From the NCBI GenBank assembly GCA_013350335.1, contig CM023539.1, positions 16,368,302 to 16,432,301 on the forward strand: 64,000 nt of DNA, given 5' to 3'. This document shows, one piece after another, positions 10,611 through 22,441 of the stretch (position 1 is the first letter of the stretch; each line of letters begins with the position of its first letter). The position numbers and the translations under genes were made by a program. A model generated the notes under the pieces. It saw only the letters and a list, made by a program, of their open reading frames with translations. It was not told where the DNA came from and ran no database searches. Source of the DNA: Chimonanthus salicifolius (lineage: Eukaryota; Streptophyta; Magnoliopsida; Laurales; Calycanthaceae).

Positions 10611-11622
10611 TCATTTTTTTACTCCAGTCATAGGATCCCCAATGATATTTGACATAGGATGATTCTTGTTGGGTTTAAGCTCATTAGGTGTAGTTGAAGA
10701 TGTAGAGGGCTCATCACTTTGGTTTGAAGGGAGATCTACTTCTTCTACGGTTTCAAGTATGGATGAAGGATGATCATTAATTACCACATTGATTGATTCT
10801 AAGATGGCACCGGTTCTAAGGTTTTTTATTTTAAAGGCACAGCTAGTGCTAGAGTAACTCAGAAAAATTCCTTCATCACTTTTTGCATCGAATTTTTCCA
10901 AGTTTTCATAATCTCTAAGAATATGACACTACCGAAGATCTTGAGGTAGTTAGCATTAGGCTTCCTAACGGTCCATAATTCAAAGGTTTTTTTTACCAAT
11001 ACCAGCCCTTAAATAAACTCTATTTATGATAGAACATGCGGCATTGACAGCCTCAGCCCACAGATTTTTTGGTAATTTCTTGTTATCAAGCATGACTATG
11101 GCCACGTCTTGGAGAACACGATTTTTCTTTCAGCCACCCCATTTTGTTGAGGTGTCTTTGGTGCAGAGAACTCATGGTGTATACCATGTTTTTCGCTAAA
11201 CTTTTGAAAATGATGATTTTCAAATTCACCACCATGATCACTTCTAATTCTATTTATGGATTTTTTTTTTTCATTTACAATCCGTTCTGCAATTATTTTA
11301 AATTCATGATAGACATCTGATTTTTCTCTAAGGTAAGCTACCCAAGTATATCTAAAGTAGTCATCAACTACCACCATGAAATACATCTTCCCCCTATACT
11401 CATATTTTCGATTGATCCAACTAAGTCCATATGGAGAAGTTCAAGGGGTCTGGAGGTAGTGACTACATTTACCTTTTTATGGGCTACTCTTACCTGCTTG
11501 CCTTTTTGGCACTCACCACAAAATACTTGATCTGAACGACTCAACTTGGGCAGTCCTTTGATGTGCTCACTTAGTTTTGATAGGTCTTTGAAGTTTACAT
11601 GTTCTAATCTCTTGTACAACAA
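10611..11622 (-). pseudogene. Copia integrase remnant (pre-integrase, core, C-terminus)
   Basis: Read right to left: a GAG-pre-integrase zinc region (11368-11622; CGECQKGKQVRVAHK, LELLHMDLVGSI), the catalytic core (11096-11386; VVVDDYFRYTW, IRSDHGGEFEN, TPQQNGVAERK, giving the D, D and E positions), and a degenerate C-terminal region (10611-10901; DEGIFLSYSST). Frames shift near 11380 and between 10901 and 11096. The C-terminal part ends in the serine/proline-rich linker that precedes reverse transcriptase in copia polyproteins. This integrase would insert cDNA and create 5-bp duplications; here it is broken. Confidence 0.92.
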
Positions 11623-12078
11623 CTATGCTTCATTAAACTTAGACATATTACAATGATTTTTGCATGGAGTTGGGCAGTTTCCAAGTGCATAGCAATGATC
11701 AGACGTTTTCATACCCTTTAGAACAACTTCACCTTCATCATTATAAATTTGACAATCATTCTTACGGAAGGTGACATAATGATCTTTTTCACATATTTGG
11801 GATATACTTAAAAGATTGTGTTTAAGACCATCAACAAACAGCACATCATCTAAGGTAAGTGAGCCATTCAATTTTAGGGTACATTTCCTTACAATCTTAG
11901 TCATATTTTCATCTCCAAAGGTAACCGAACCACCATTGAAGTTTACAAGATTTGACATAAATGATTTGTCCCCAGTCATATGCTTTGAGCAGCCACTATC
12001 AAGATACCACTTAGATTGATTTTGAACTTTTAATGTTATATAAACAATCAAGCTTTTATACTTTGGAACCCATTTCAA
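11623..12078 (-). pseudogene. Copia aspartic protease remnant
   Basis: 151 codons contain WYLDSGCSKHMTGD, the copia form of the protease active site (D-S-G), followed by GGSVTFGDEN and LLSISQICEKD. The C-terminal end runs into the pre-integrase region, as usual in copia polyproteins. It would cleave the Gag-Pol polyprotein. The local sequence is intact, but it is separated from gag by a frameshift near 12085. Confidence 0.92.
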
Positions 12079-12092
12079 TGTGGTAGTGGATT

Positions 12093-13446
12093 TTAGACTT
12101 TTGGGACAAATTTTTGAAGATTGTATCCAAATCTTTTAGTCATCTTTTCGTTTAGAATTTTGTTTAATTTTTTAGCCAGACTTTCTCGATAATAATATAC
12201 TTTCTTTTCCCTTTCGTAGTTTTTCTCTTCAAGTTGTCTTTTGTTTGTTTTTTCCCATACATGTCTTTTCCGAAGTTTACATTCAAATCTAAAATACCCT
12301 CTTTTAGCACAATAGGAACATTTAACATTTGAAGGTTCAGGGGGTTGGCCTTTAACAAACACAATTTGATTTATAGATTTTACTTTACTTTGATTGTACC
12401 CAAGACCAATTTTGTCACCATGAGTTTTACCCAAATTTAGCAGTCAATCTAACTTATGTTGTCCTTGGGTAAATTTATTTTCTAATTTTAGTTTGTGACT
12501 TTTGAGATTATTTATTTCAAAATGAGAATTAATAATTTCTTCTAATAGGATACTTCGAATATCTTCTAATTTCTTAATGTCATTCTCATAAATTTTTACT
12601 TTGTCTTGTTGCAACTTTTGTGTTTGTCTTAGCTTAACATTTTCCTCATTTAAAGTTTTCAGTGTAGCTACAACTTTTTCGTTAATAGCTTTTTCTTCTT
12701 CTATCTGGCTCATTAACATTGTATTTTCAGATTTAATCTTACTTAATTTTTTGGCCAGATTTTGACTTTCCAGAAAAATGGAATCATAAGCCTCTTGGAG
12801 GTCATCTTCCTCCTCATCGTCTGATTCATCATTTGAATTAATTTCAGCAAATGTGATGGAGGCAATGAGGCCTTTCAAATTTTCAGCCTTTTCTTGTGTT
12901 AATTCATCAGAATCACTTTCTGATTGAGATGAATCTTCATATGTACTAGTCAAGGCTTTCTTATTTCCTTTTTATGGACATTCAATAGCAAAATGTCCTT
13001 GACCTCCACAATTATAGAATTTTTGTTCCTTGTTCTTATCTTTCCCTTTTTCTTTCACTGTACTAACATATATTATCAAATTTTGACTGGAGGATTTGGA
13101 GTTTCGACCTCTCAACCACTGAGTTTCCCTCATGAGTTCTTGCTAAGATGTCCCAAGCATCTTTGGCTGTCACACACTTCATAATACATTTGAACTCATC
13201 TAGTGAGACAGCACACTTAATGGCATTTAAAACCTTTCCATTTGCAGTGTATAAGGTTTTTTCCATGTCTCTCCAGGTGAAGTAATCCTTGGATTTTGTT
13301 CCAATGATCTGTTGTACAGATTTTCCTGCTTCGTCTTTGGTTGATTTTTCAGTGATTTCCTCAACAGGGTGTTCCCAACCCCTCACTACGGATTCCCAGA
13401 CGGCTCCATCAAGTGATATAAAGAAGCTTTTCATTTTGCCTTCCAC
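12093..13446 (-). pseudogene. Copia Gag remnant with altered zinc knuckle
   Basis: The N-terminal part (13063-13446) matches the copia Gag (UBN2-like) fold, with WRDMEKTLYTANGKVLNAI and VTAKDAWDILARTHEG. A second piece (12444-12953) is acidic and then Lys/Glu-rich, with coiled-coil character. The third (12093-12434) holds the zinc knuckle CSYCAKRGYFRFEC, where the expected histidine of CX2CX4HX4C is tyrosine. That change would weaken nucleic-acid binding. Stops or frameshifts separate the three. Gag forms the particle shell and binds element RNA. Confidence 0.88.
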
Positions 13447-13563
13447 GAGGCATAGTTAGAGCCGTCAAAGTAGGGAGGTTTGGAAATAGGATGACTATCA
13501 CCTTTATGCATAATTCTAGTACAGGATCAACTCGGACGATTAAGTCCAACTCAGAGTAACCGA

Positions 13564-13576
13564 GCTTTTGATGCCA
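13564..13576 (-). other. Primer binding site of S copia
   Basis: The minus strand reads TGGCATCAAAAGC just after the LTR terminal CA (13579). This is a diverged form of TGGTATCAGAGC, the complement of the initiator tRNA-Met 3' end used by most plant copia elements. Confidence 0.75.
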
Positions 13577-13578
13577 AT

Positions 13579-13981
13579 TGAAATTCCGTTACTAGAATAA
13601 TGTATGACCTAGAGGGGGGGAATAGGTCGTATTTCGAAATCCTATCCCTATTAAAATTCCTTTTAAAAAACTACTACTTAAATATATGAGATGTGAAGTG
13701 AATCAATTTATTTCCTTTTGAATTAAGCATTGTTAATGAATTATGGGCGATCCTACTTGTGTGTGCAAGTGACAGAATACTCTATCAAACCATTCAAGTT
13801 AAAAACATCACCCACATATATGCAAAGAGATTTTATAGTTGTTCGGTTTCAATTAACCTACGTCCACTGTTAGACTCTCTCGTCGATGTTCTCAGATTGC
13901 CCAATTTTCCATACATCTTAAGAGATAGGACAACCATGTATATATGTACAAGTCTTCTAACGGCTTAATCTGGAGGCCTCC
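13579..13981 (-). mobile_element. S copia 5' LTR, first segment
   Basis: On the minus strand this is the 3' part of the LTR, ending in CA next to the primer site. It contains the C-rich block 'ttccccccctctaggtc' typical of SIRE-like LTR ends. The LTR is interrupted at TGATT (13982-13986) by a P solo LTR and resumes at 17699. The reconstructed length is about 624 bp. Confidence 0.78.
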
Positions 13982-15568
13982 TGATTTGTAACACCCCGAT
14001 TTCTCAATGATGTGGATAATTACGTAAATGCCCTGGATTTGGTAAATTTAATAATTATGATGTTAAATGAGAAAATGGTGGGGGCCCATTACTCAAACTA
14101 AGATCCTATGAACATATTATAAGGGTTAAATTATATTGGATGGGTAATTTCTCAATGAAGCGAAAAATTACGAAAATGCCCCTGAGTTATTAAATTAATT
14201 ATTTTGTGATGACAAATAAGGAAATGGTGGGGCCCATTGCTCAAATTAAAATCATATGAGCACATTATGAATGTTAAGTTTGATTGGTTGGGTAATTTTC
14301 ATCATTTGGGTCAAAAATGGCTAAATGGATCAAAGGGCCCAAATGGGACCCATCGGGTCTTATTGGATTATTTGACCGCTCTGTAAACTTAAATTAAATG
14401 GGCTTAAGCCTATTTGATTGGAAATCAAGTGGAGAAGAAATGGGTAGGCTTGATCCATATGTGAAAACCATTTACAAATGACCAAAATTCCATATTTGGG
14501 TCATGGAGGCAAAAACGGGTCAAGGAGCTAAAAGTGGACCCAACGGGTCGAGTTGACTATTGTTGACCGTGTGGACCCTCAAGGGAGCTAAAACACGACG
14601 TTAAATCAGTTGAGTGGGACTGAGGTGAGTTGGAATTAAATCAAGTTATGAGTCAACTCATGTGCATTAAATGAAATGCATTAAGTATGTGAGTTGGGTG
14701 AGTTGAGATGGAAATTTAAATGATCTTGAGTTGAGTGAGTCAAAAGGGAAATTTAAGGGACTGTAAATCAGTGAGTCTAATGGGAATTGGAAGAGGTTGG
14801 CTAGTCTCAAACCAACCAAAACAAGTCCCACACGTTGGGGACTTGTTTTGGTGAGTTCCATGTTGAATGGTAAATGAGAACACATGGGATTGATATGAGT
14901 TACATAGAAATCTGAATGGCTGCATGGGTAGCTGCCAAGGGGTGCCTTGGATGGCACCCAATACCCATTCGTTTTGTGCATGGATTGATGAGAAGTGGAA
15001 GGGTTATGATGGCTGAAATACAAAAGTAATAAGCACCCATGTTTGGCCGATTTTTATCATTGTGAAAGCCTTACAATCCCATCTCTTTCTCCCTCTCTCC
15101 TAATTGGTGTTCTCGGCTGGAACAGCAAAGGCTTTTGGTACCAATATTCAAGCTTAAACCAGTAAGGAATTAAGAAAGAAGGAAGGAAATAAGAAGGAAA
15201 GGAAGCATGGATCAAAAGGCAAAGGAAAGTGGTAAGTTTTCCCATTGATTTATGTTTAATAAAATGGGTAAAATAAGACATGATTCGGCCATGTGATGGT
15301 CAAGTCTATCAAAGGGTTAAAGTATGATTCTTTTATGCCCAATTAGATGGAAAACATGGACATAAGGTGGCCGAAACCCATGGAAAAAGTTGGTTAATGG
15401 TTATGGTTTTTGAAATTTAAAACCATGCAAGTTTGGACTGTTTTACATGTTTTGATTTAAGATTTAAATACATGTTTTAGAATGGTTAAAAATATGGATC
15501 TGAATGACATAGGGACTGAAGTTTATATGGTCTAAAATCAGTGGATTAAAAGATGGAAATGGACAATT

Positions 15569-16448
15569 GGGTTCGGCCACTTAGCATGGCCGAACCCCAT
15601 GGAAACAAGTGGTTGTTTTTTATAGTTTTTGGAAATTAAAACCATATGATTTGGGACTGATATTAGATGTTATTGTTGGTTTTAAAATGCATGTTTTAAG
15701 GAGGTTAAAACATGGATTTGGGTGTTGGTTTCAGACCCAAGATAAAGGGTTAAATGTTCAAAACTAAAGGTCATGGTGTTCGGCCAATGAGCATGGCCGA
15801 ACCCTATGAAATTGGGCTAATTTTTGGATGTTTGTTTGAAAGGTAAAACCTGATTTTAATATATTGTTATTACATGATTATCTGAGGTTTAAAAACAGTA
15901 AACATAACCATTGGGTTCGGCCACCATGGAGGGCCGAACCCCATGTAAAAGAGAGTTGGTTTTCATGTTGGAAAACATGGAAACCATAGACCTTTGTGGA
16001 CTGTTTTTGGGAGATTTTTATGTGATAAGGTTACTGATTTTGGGTTGGCCATAGGATGGCTAAACTATGGGCTTAATATGGCTAAGGGGTAGAGCCAATT
16101 AGTATTTAAACAAAGGACATCATTGAGCAAAGAACCATAAGGGTTCGGCCATGAGTATGGCCGAACCCCATGGACTGTTCATGGGTCATTTTATGGATGC
16201 ATATGTGATTTTAAATAGAATTATGGTTGCTGTTTTTATGGCTAAGATGTATGATAAATGATGAAAGATCATTAGGAAGAATTGGACTTTATGCTAATTC
16301 ATAATGAATGGGTTAAATAGCCTAAGCTTATGAGTAGTAGTTGGTAATGGTTCTATGTTGATTTAAAAGGTTTAAAATACCCTAATGGAGAACCATGTAG
16401 TAATGGATAAAGGAACCATTGGGTTCGGCCAAAGGTATGGCCGAACCC
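15569..16448. repeat. Five GGGTTCGGCC...GGCCGAACCC palindromes
   Basis: Copies lie at 15569-15597, 15775-15803, 15913-15941, 16141-16168 and 16421-16448. Arms are conserved in all copies. Loops differ in sequence and length (CTTAG, ATGAG, CCATGG, TGAGTA, AAGGTA). Confidence 0.85.
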
Positions 16449-16844
16449 CATGGAGTAAATTTGGTGGATTAAAGATTGGACAGACCAATACCAAATCTGT
16501 GAATACAAGCCAAATGAAGAGATTGATCAAAAGGACTTATAAGATGTTTTAGGTCTCATACGTGAATGGACATGTAAATAAGATTATGATTTACTTATTG
16601 TTGCATAATAAGGTACCGAAAATTGAACGACGAACGAGTCGTGACCGGTTAAAGCCTAAGAAAGAACGGACGCTGAAGTGATTCTTCAGTAGGTTTCCTA
16701 CCTACTTGTAACCACGGTTTTTACCCAGTTTTTCTTATGATACTCTTGTTTTAATATATGTGTTTCAAATGATATATTATGCATTAACAAATGGCATACA
16801 GGCATTGACATCTCATGCATAGTCATGGGATAATGAATGAAGTT

Positions 16845-17065
16845 CTACAGTGATGGCTACAAATGTACATGATGGGGGCTGCTCATTGCATGTACATATT
16901 TTATAGAAGAGATGAAAGTGTGTTGTAATTTACCTTGTCGGTGCAAGGCACGTCAAGTGATGGCTACAAATGTACATGATGGGGATTGCTCATTGCATGT
17001 ACATAGAAGAGATGAAAGTGTGTTGTAATTTACCTTGTCGGTGCAAGGCACGTCAAGTGATGGCT
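16845..17065 (+). repeat. Two-copy tandem repeat in P LTR
   Basis: The block from GTGATGGCTACAAATG through CACGTCAAG occurs twice in tandem, with a third partial copy to about 17105. It occupies the position of the 60-bp array in the copy at 18952-22436. Confidence 0.8.
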
Positions 17066-17698
17066 ATGAAAGTACATAATGGGGGATGCCCGTTGCATGT
17101 GCATATTTCATAGCATTGTTTTAACTGTTTTTAATGATCATGTATTATGATATATGCATGTTTTATATGCTGACATGTGGTATCCTGATTCGGGAACCTA
17201 CTGGGCGCGTTGATCTAACGCCCTAATTCTATCCTCAGAGGAGATTGCAGGTACAAGCAAAGGGAAAGGAAAGGTCGTTGACCGGGAGGGGAGCCAAGCC
17301 TAAGCGCTTGAATGATGGATTGGATTACTTTATATCACTGTCATTTGAATACTTTTGTTGGACATGTAATAATTCACTACTTGCTACGGTTTGATTAGGT
17401 TGATAACAGTTGGATGGTTGATCTATGTTAAATAATGTTTAAGATTGTTACTTGTTATCTGGTCTTTCTATTCCGCAATTAATCTAGATTATTCCGCATG
17501 TTGATGTTAGTTCCATGTGTGATTCGTAATCATGGTCTAGTCCATGTACACATGGGTGACCAGTTAAGGTTCAGACTTGGGTAGTCTGAACTTAACTCGC
17601 GTCGTGACGCCGCCCGCTCTCTTTCGATGTTTTATTATAACTTTAAAAAAAAAAATTAGACTCAGAAATTCTCGGAGAGGGTGGGGCATTACATGATT

Positions 17699-17919
17699 TT
17701 CCTCGAGGCCTCCAGGCTGTACACGAAAATGCAACAAGCTAGACAATTCAAATTTCAAATTTTAGTTTTAATTGACCTTAGTCAACTACCGGCTTTCTTA
17801 TTTGCCACATGTCCTTGATTTACAATCAAGGCATCTGTATTATCTTCCGACATCTTCCAAGGCAAGGTCCAAGTGAGTCACGTAATTGACAATATGGGTA
17901 ACTCATACAAACCGGGACA
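17699..17919 (-). mobile_element. S copia 5' LTR, second segment
   Basis: This continues the LTR at 13579-13981 after the P insertion. On the minus strand the LTR would start TGTCCCGGTTTG at 17919. Immediately right begins T-family LTR sequence, so the S element probably inserted into, or recombined with, the T element's 5' LTR. The other copy of the expected duplication (TTAAA at 17920-17924) cannot be checked because the left end is lost. Confidence 0.6.
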
Positions 17920-17924
17920 TTAAA

Positions 17925-18370
17925 ATTCATGTCTATGTACTTCTCTTGAGTTGTTGTGATTTCCAAATACAATGAATGCTTGAAGAATCCCTTTGACATG
18001 TGATATGTGCTCAATAGATTTTAATCGTCGATGATTCAAACAACTTTACGAAAATTATTATTAATTTAACTCTCCCATTTTTCCAGTTTGTGAGAATCAT
18101 CATTCCCATGAAACCGAGACAAATAAATGAGAAATAGCCCTATGAATTATTAAATGGATCCTCGATACCTTTGTACATTTTTATTATTGTTTTTAAACTC
18201 ACCATCTTTGCTCCATACTCTTGTGTGGAAATTATCAAAATCCAATTTTAATTATTTTTTCTTAAATAGTGTTCTTAATACCTTCCATCCTTGTGAATTC
18301 GACCTCGAACTCACCTTGTAATTATTACTTCGCTACCTGCGCTTGGGTTTACACTTTTAAAGTGGTAGCA
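17925..18370 (+). mobile_element. T gypsy 5' LTR, 3' part only
   Basis: It aligns with the last third of the solo T LTR at 33263-34559 and with the end of the 3' LTR (to 28972). Shared landmarks are 'gtctatgtacttctcttga', 'caccatctttgctcc' and the terminal AAAGTGGTAGCA. The left two thirds are missing, replaced by S copia DNA. Confidence 0.8.
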
Positions 18371-18376
18371 AGGTTT

Positions 18377-18394
18377 TGGCGCCGTTGCCAAGGA
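18377..18394 (+). other. Primer binding site, tRNA-Asp type
   Basis: TGGCGCCGTTGCCAAGGA lies 6 nt after the LTR end. It matches the tRNA-Asp complement TGGCGCCGTTGCCGGGGA at 16 of 18 positions. This site is characteristic of Athila/Tat-type plant gypsy elements. Confidence 0.85.
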
Positions 18395-18491
18395 TTGTAA
18401 CGGTCTTTCGAACACTAAAAAAAAAATAAAAAATAGAAATTAAAAAAATATTTTTAGATTATTTATTTGTGCTACTAACTTTTCTTATTTC

Positions 18492-18953
18492 TTGTGTTTA
18501 GGTTATTTTGTTTGGATTTTTACACATCATGGAGAAAATGAAAATAAAAATACCCCACCTCGGAGAACCATGCGTGATTATTTGCAACAATCAAGAATAA
18601 GTTCTCCACTAATGTTTGAATATGAAAATGATCATGGGGAAAATAAAACCCACCATGTCCCACCTCGGAGATCTTTACATGAATACTGGGAACAAGAAAG
18701 ACCAAGTTCTCCCAAGGCCGCTAAAAAAGTAGATGACTTTTGTGGTATATGCGAGACTATTGGACACCAAGTTCTGGATTGTCCTGCAATCCCAGTTCTG
18801 AAAAAATGGCTACATGATCCAACTAATGCCATGACAGCATATGAAAGGCCTTCTTTTTCTCCATTCTCTGAAACTTACAACTCTAGTTGGAAGGACGAGT
18901 CCAATGCTAATGACTCTCCTCAATGGTCTTTCACTCCTACTACGTATGTGCTG
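18492..18953 (+). pseudogene. T gypsy gag remnant, left half (split by P LTR)
   Basis: About 154 codons contain two copies of a PPRR(T/S)..(D/E)Y motif (PPRRTMRDYLQQ and PPRRSLHEYW) and one zinc knuckle CGICETIGHQVLDC that fits CX2CX4HX4C. The central Gag capsid core usual for this family is missing between the start and the knuckle, so this is internally deleted. The frame runs into the P LTR, whose first bases supply an artificial stop. The frame resumes exactly after the P LTR at 22442. Gag would package element RNA. Confidence 0.85.
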
Positions 18954-21900
18954 TAACACCCCAATTTCTCAATAATATGAATATTTACGAAAATGACACT
19001 GGATTGGTGAATTTAATAGATGTGATGGTAAATGAGGAAATGGTGGGGTCCATTGTTCAAATTAAGATCATATGAACATATTATAAGGGTCAATTTATCA
19101 TGAATGGGTAATGAATATCAAATTGGGTCAATATGGTTAATTGGGTCAAAGGATCCAATTGGGACCCAATGGGTCATAATGGACTTATTAGACCATTGGG
19201 TGAGCCCAAATTTAATGGAGTTAAGCTGAATTGATTGGAAATTAAGTGGAGCATAAATGGGTAGGCTTGATGCACATGTGAAAACCAAATGCAAATGGCT
19301 AAAACAACCCATAAATGGGTCATGGCGTCAAAACGGGTCAACAAGCTAAATGGGGACCCAATGGGTCGGATTGACCATCTTGACCATCGCTGGCCGTGTG
19401 ACCCTTGAGTGAGCTCAATGGTGAGTCAAATCAGGTTGAGTTGGACTGGAATGAGTTGCATTTAAATTAAATGGTTGGGTTGACTCAAGTGTAATAAATG
19501 AATGGCAATTAATGTGGTGAGTTAAGCCATTGAGTTGGGGTGAGTTAAAATGGAAATCAAAGAGGTCTTATTTCCATTGAGTCAAATGGAATATGAGGAG
19601 GTGCCTTGGTCTCAAACAAACCAAAACAAGTCCCACATGTTGGGGACTTGTAATGGTAGCTTCCATGCATAATGTTAAATGGAATTGAATGAGAATGAGA
19701 TAAAAATCTCATGGGAATATGGAGGGGTTTCCATCTCATATGGAAACCCAAGCCTCCAACGTTGGGATGCCAATGGGTGCATTGGTTGGCAGCAAGTGTC
19801 TCATTGGTATGAGCAAGATTTGATGAGGATTAAATGGGTGATATGGGGTTGTTTAACAAAAGCAACCAACACCATCACTTGGCCGAATTGGTCATTGCAA
19901 AACCTTAGGATTCTCATCTCTCTCCCTCTCTCAAGAACACCTCTCCTTGGCCGAATCAGCCTTAGTGTCTTCACCAATTGATCAAGCATACATCCGGCTA
20001 GGGACTAAGGAAGAATAAAGGAAACAAAAGGGAAGGAAGTAAAGATCAAAGGCAAGAGAGAAACAAAGGAATTTGGTAAGTATTTCCATTGAATTTTGTT
20101 TAATAAGATGGGACAAATGGAACATGTTTTGGGCCATGGGTATGGCCGAATGCATCAAGGTTTAAACATTGGGTAATGGTGGTTTAAAAATGATAAAATG
20201 GATCATTGGGTTCGGCCACCTTGGATGGCCAAACCACATGAAATTATTTGGTTAAATTGATGGTTTTGAAGACTATAAACCATGTAAAAACCATGGAGAT
20301 TGTACATGTTTTAATGGACAAAAGATGTAAGCTAAAAAGGCTCAAATCATGGGCATAGGTTTCAGCCACCTTGGATAGCCGAACCCCATAATGTGTTTGA
20401 TATTTTGGTATGGTTTTTGGAGAGATAAAAATCATACCAATGGTGGAGAGTTTTTATGTGATTTAAATGAAGATAAGATTACTGTTTTGGAGTATCTAGG
20501 GCATGGCTGAACCATGTTAATGTTATGGTTAAGTTGCTGATCTAAATCATGAATAGATGATGGACTAATTGAATCAAGAGAACCATAGGGTTGGGTCATG
20601 TGTATGGCCGAACCCCATGGACTGTTTTGAGGGGAGATTTGGATTAAAATCATGTTGGAAGCTAAGGTTTGTTTTATGCTTTTGTTCTAAGAAACACCTA
20701 TGCTTAGTTATGGATCTAATATTAATTTGATCAACCATGATAATATGGAAAGTAGGACAAAAATCAGATTGGTGAGGTTCGGCCATGAAGTATGGCCGAA
20801 CCCCACTAATGGTCATTGGTGACCCTAGTGTGTAGTTACTAATGTTGATGGATGGACTTAGTGGTTAATTTATATGTATGTAAGAATGATTTAAAGACCA
20901 AATTAAGTGGTGAGGTTCGGCCATGTTGTATGGCCGAACTCCACCAAGGTGGATTAGTTATGGTTATTGGTTTTAAGAAAATTAAACAAAAGGTTAGCCT
21001 AAATGGCATAAAGTTAATTATGGATGAAATGATCAAAGATGAAATGATCATAGGATTGGATATACGAACCCCACGAGATGGTATATGAGACCTAAATTTG
21101 ATTAGAAATCAAGTAGATTAAGTATTGATTTGTTGTTACATAACAAGGTAACGGAATGTGAACGGTGTGCGAGTCGGGATCAAGTGAAAAAGAACAAAAC
21201 ACTGAAGCTAATCTTCGGTAGGTTTCCTACCTACTTGTAACCACTATGATGATTAGTTTTATCATGATTTTGATAAGATATGTTGTTATTATTATTATGT
21301 TTCAATTGGTTTTTGAATCATGAGATTTATGTACATGCTTCATATATTCATTGGCATCTCATGCATGGACATGGGATGATGATTATGGAATGCCTCCTTA
21401 GGCGATGAGGGTCCCGCCAGGAGTAGTATCATGATGATGATAATACATTGGTCTCCTTAGGCGATGCAGGTCCCGCTAGGAGAAATGTTATAATGATGAG
21501 AAATACATTGGTCTCCTTAGGCGATGCAGGTCCCGCCAGGAGAAATGTTATAATGATGAGAATCACATTGGTCTCCTTAGGCGATGAGGGTCCCACCAGG
21601 AGAGATATTATGATGATGAGAGCCACATTGGCCTCCTTAGGTGATGAGGGTCCTACCAGGAGAGATATTATGATGATGAGAGCCACATCGGCCTCCTTAG
21701 GCGATGAGGGTCCCGCCAGGAGGAATATCATCAAGAAGAAATGAAAGTGTATTGTGACTTACCTTGGCGATGAGAGTTTCGTCAAGTGATGGCTATGTAT
21801 AAGCATGATGGGAGGGACTCATTACATATGCATATTTACATAGAATTGATTTACCTATTTTGTTGACCATATATATTATGATATATGCATGTTTTTATAT

Positions 21901-22436
21901 ACTAACCATGTGGTAGCCCTAATCGGAAATCCTACTGGACGCGTTGATCTAATGCCCTAATTTTATCCTTAGAGGATGATGCAGGAAAAGGGAAAAGGGA
22001 AAGAAAAGGTCGAGGACCTAGAGGGGAGCCAAGCTTAAGCACTTGATCGATGATTGGGATGTCTTTATTACTGTCTTTTGAGTTATATTTTATGGACATG
22101 TAACAGCTAGTAAACTTTGCTATGGTTTGTTTATGGTATTGACAATGGATGTTTGGATTAAGTTATTTAATAATTGAGACTTGTACTTGCTATCTATTTA
22201 GTCTAATTCCGCAGTAAGTCTAGTTTATTCCGCATAACTTGTTTAGTTCCATGTGTGGAATGTTATCGTGGGTTTAGTCCATGCACACATGGGTGGCCAG
22301 TTAAGGGTCGGACTTGGGAAGTCGGAACTTAACTCGCGTTGTGACCCCACCCGCTCTCTTCCGGTGTTATTCTATTATTATTTAAAAAAAAAAAAAAAAA
22401 TAGACTCTGATTTCTTGGTGAGGGCGGGGCGTTACA
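18952..22436 (+). mobile_element. Family-P solo LTR (3485 bp) inside T gag, perfect TSD
   Basis: It starts TGTAACACCCC, ends GGGGCGTTACA, and has identical TGTGC at 18947-18951 and 22437-22441. Removing the LTR and one duplication leaves the T gag frame continuous, so the insertion is precise. It has a 60-bp array (about 21391-21725), several GGTTCGGCC palindromes (20208, 20776 and 20912 are the clearest) and an A-run near the 3' end. Part of it (19679-19960) is almost identical to the inverted fragment at 45864-46148. Confidence 0.9.
21391..21790 (+). repeat. 60-bp tandem array of hairpin units
   Basis: About six units have a period of exactly 60 bp. Each carries CTCCT-TA-GGCG, loop ATGAGGGTCC (or ATGCAGGTCC), then CGCC-AGGAG. 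Arms change together: CCTCCT pairs with AGGAGG, TCTCCT with AGGAGA, and GGTG with TACC. A final hairpin, CTTGGCG/CGTCAAG, follows near 21763-21785. The period is divisible by three, so the long frames on both strands are artefacts. Confidence 0.85.
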
Positions 22437-22441
22437 TGTGC

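Larger units (their letters stand above)
9430..13981 (-). mobile_element. Family-S (SIRE-like) Ty1/copia element, decayed; 3' LTR missing
   Basis: On the minus strand the order is LTR end (13579), primer site (13564-13576), large gag, protease, integrase, reverse transcriptase and RNase H, which is the Ty1/copia order. The long gag with a C-terminal acidic/coiled-coil region suggests the SIRE/Maximus lineage (inference). Several frameshifts and stops break the polyprotein. Sequence beyond RNase H (left of 9430) does not resemble the surviving LTR, so the 3' LTR has been lost. The other LTR is split by a P solo LTR and resumes at 17699-17919. Confidence 0.88.
13987..17693 (+). mobile_element. 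Family-P solo LTR (3707 bp) with perfect TSD
   Basis: It starts TGTAACACCCC, ends GGGGCATTACA, and is flanked by identical TGATT at 13982-13986 and 17694-17698. It has no coding capacity. It contains five GGTTCGGCC palindromes (15569, 15775, 15913, 16141 and 16421), a two-copy repeat of about 100-115 bp (about 16845-17065) and an A-run before the 3' end. Its hairpins have diverged: CTTGTCG/CGTCAAG flank GTGCAAGGCA rather than ATGAGAGTCC. The exact duplication supports insertion of a full element followed by LTR-LTR recombination. Confidence 0.88.

Noticed and set aside
19679..19981. 100-codon frame, with near-identical partner at 45864-46148
   Set aside because: It is inside P LTRs, and the equivalent regions of the copies at 352 and 13987 are not open. 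It reflects recent relatedness, not coding.
21429..21744. About 100-codon frames on both strands (SLGDEGPTRR and LLAGPSSPKE repeats)
   Set aside because: They come from the exact 60-bp array and have no start context, domain or conservation in the other P LTRs.
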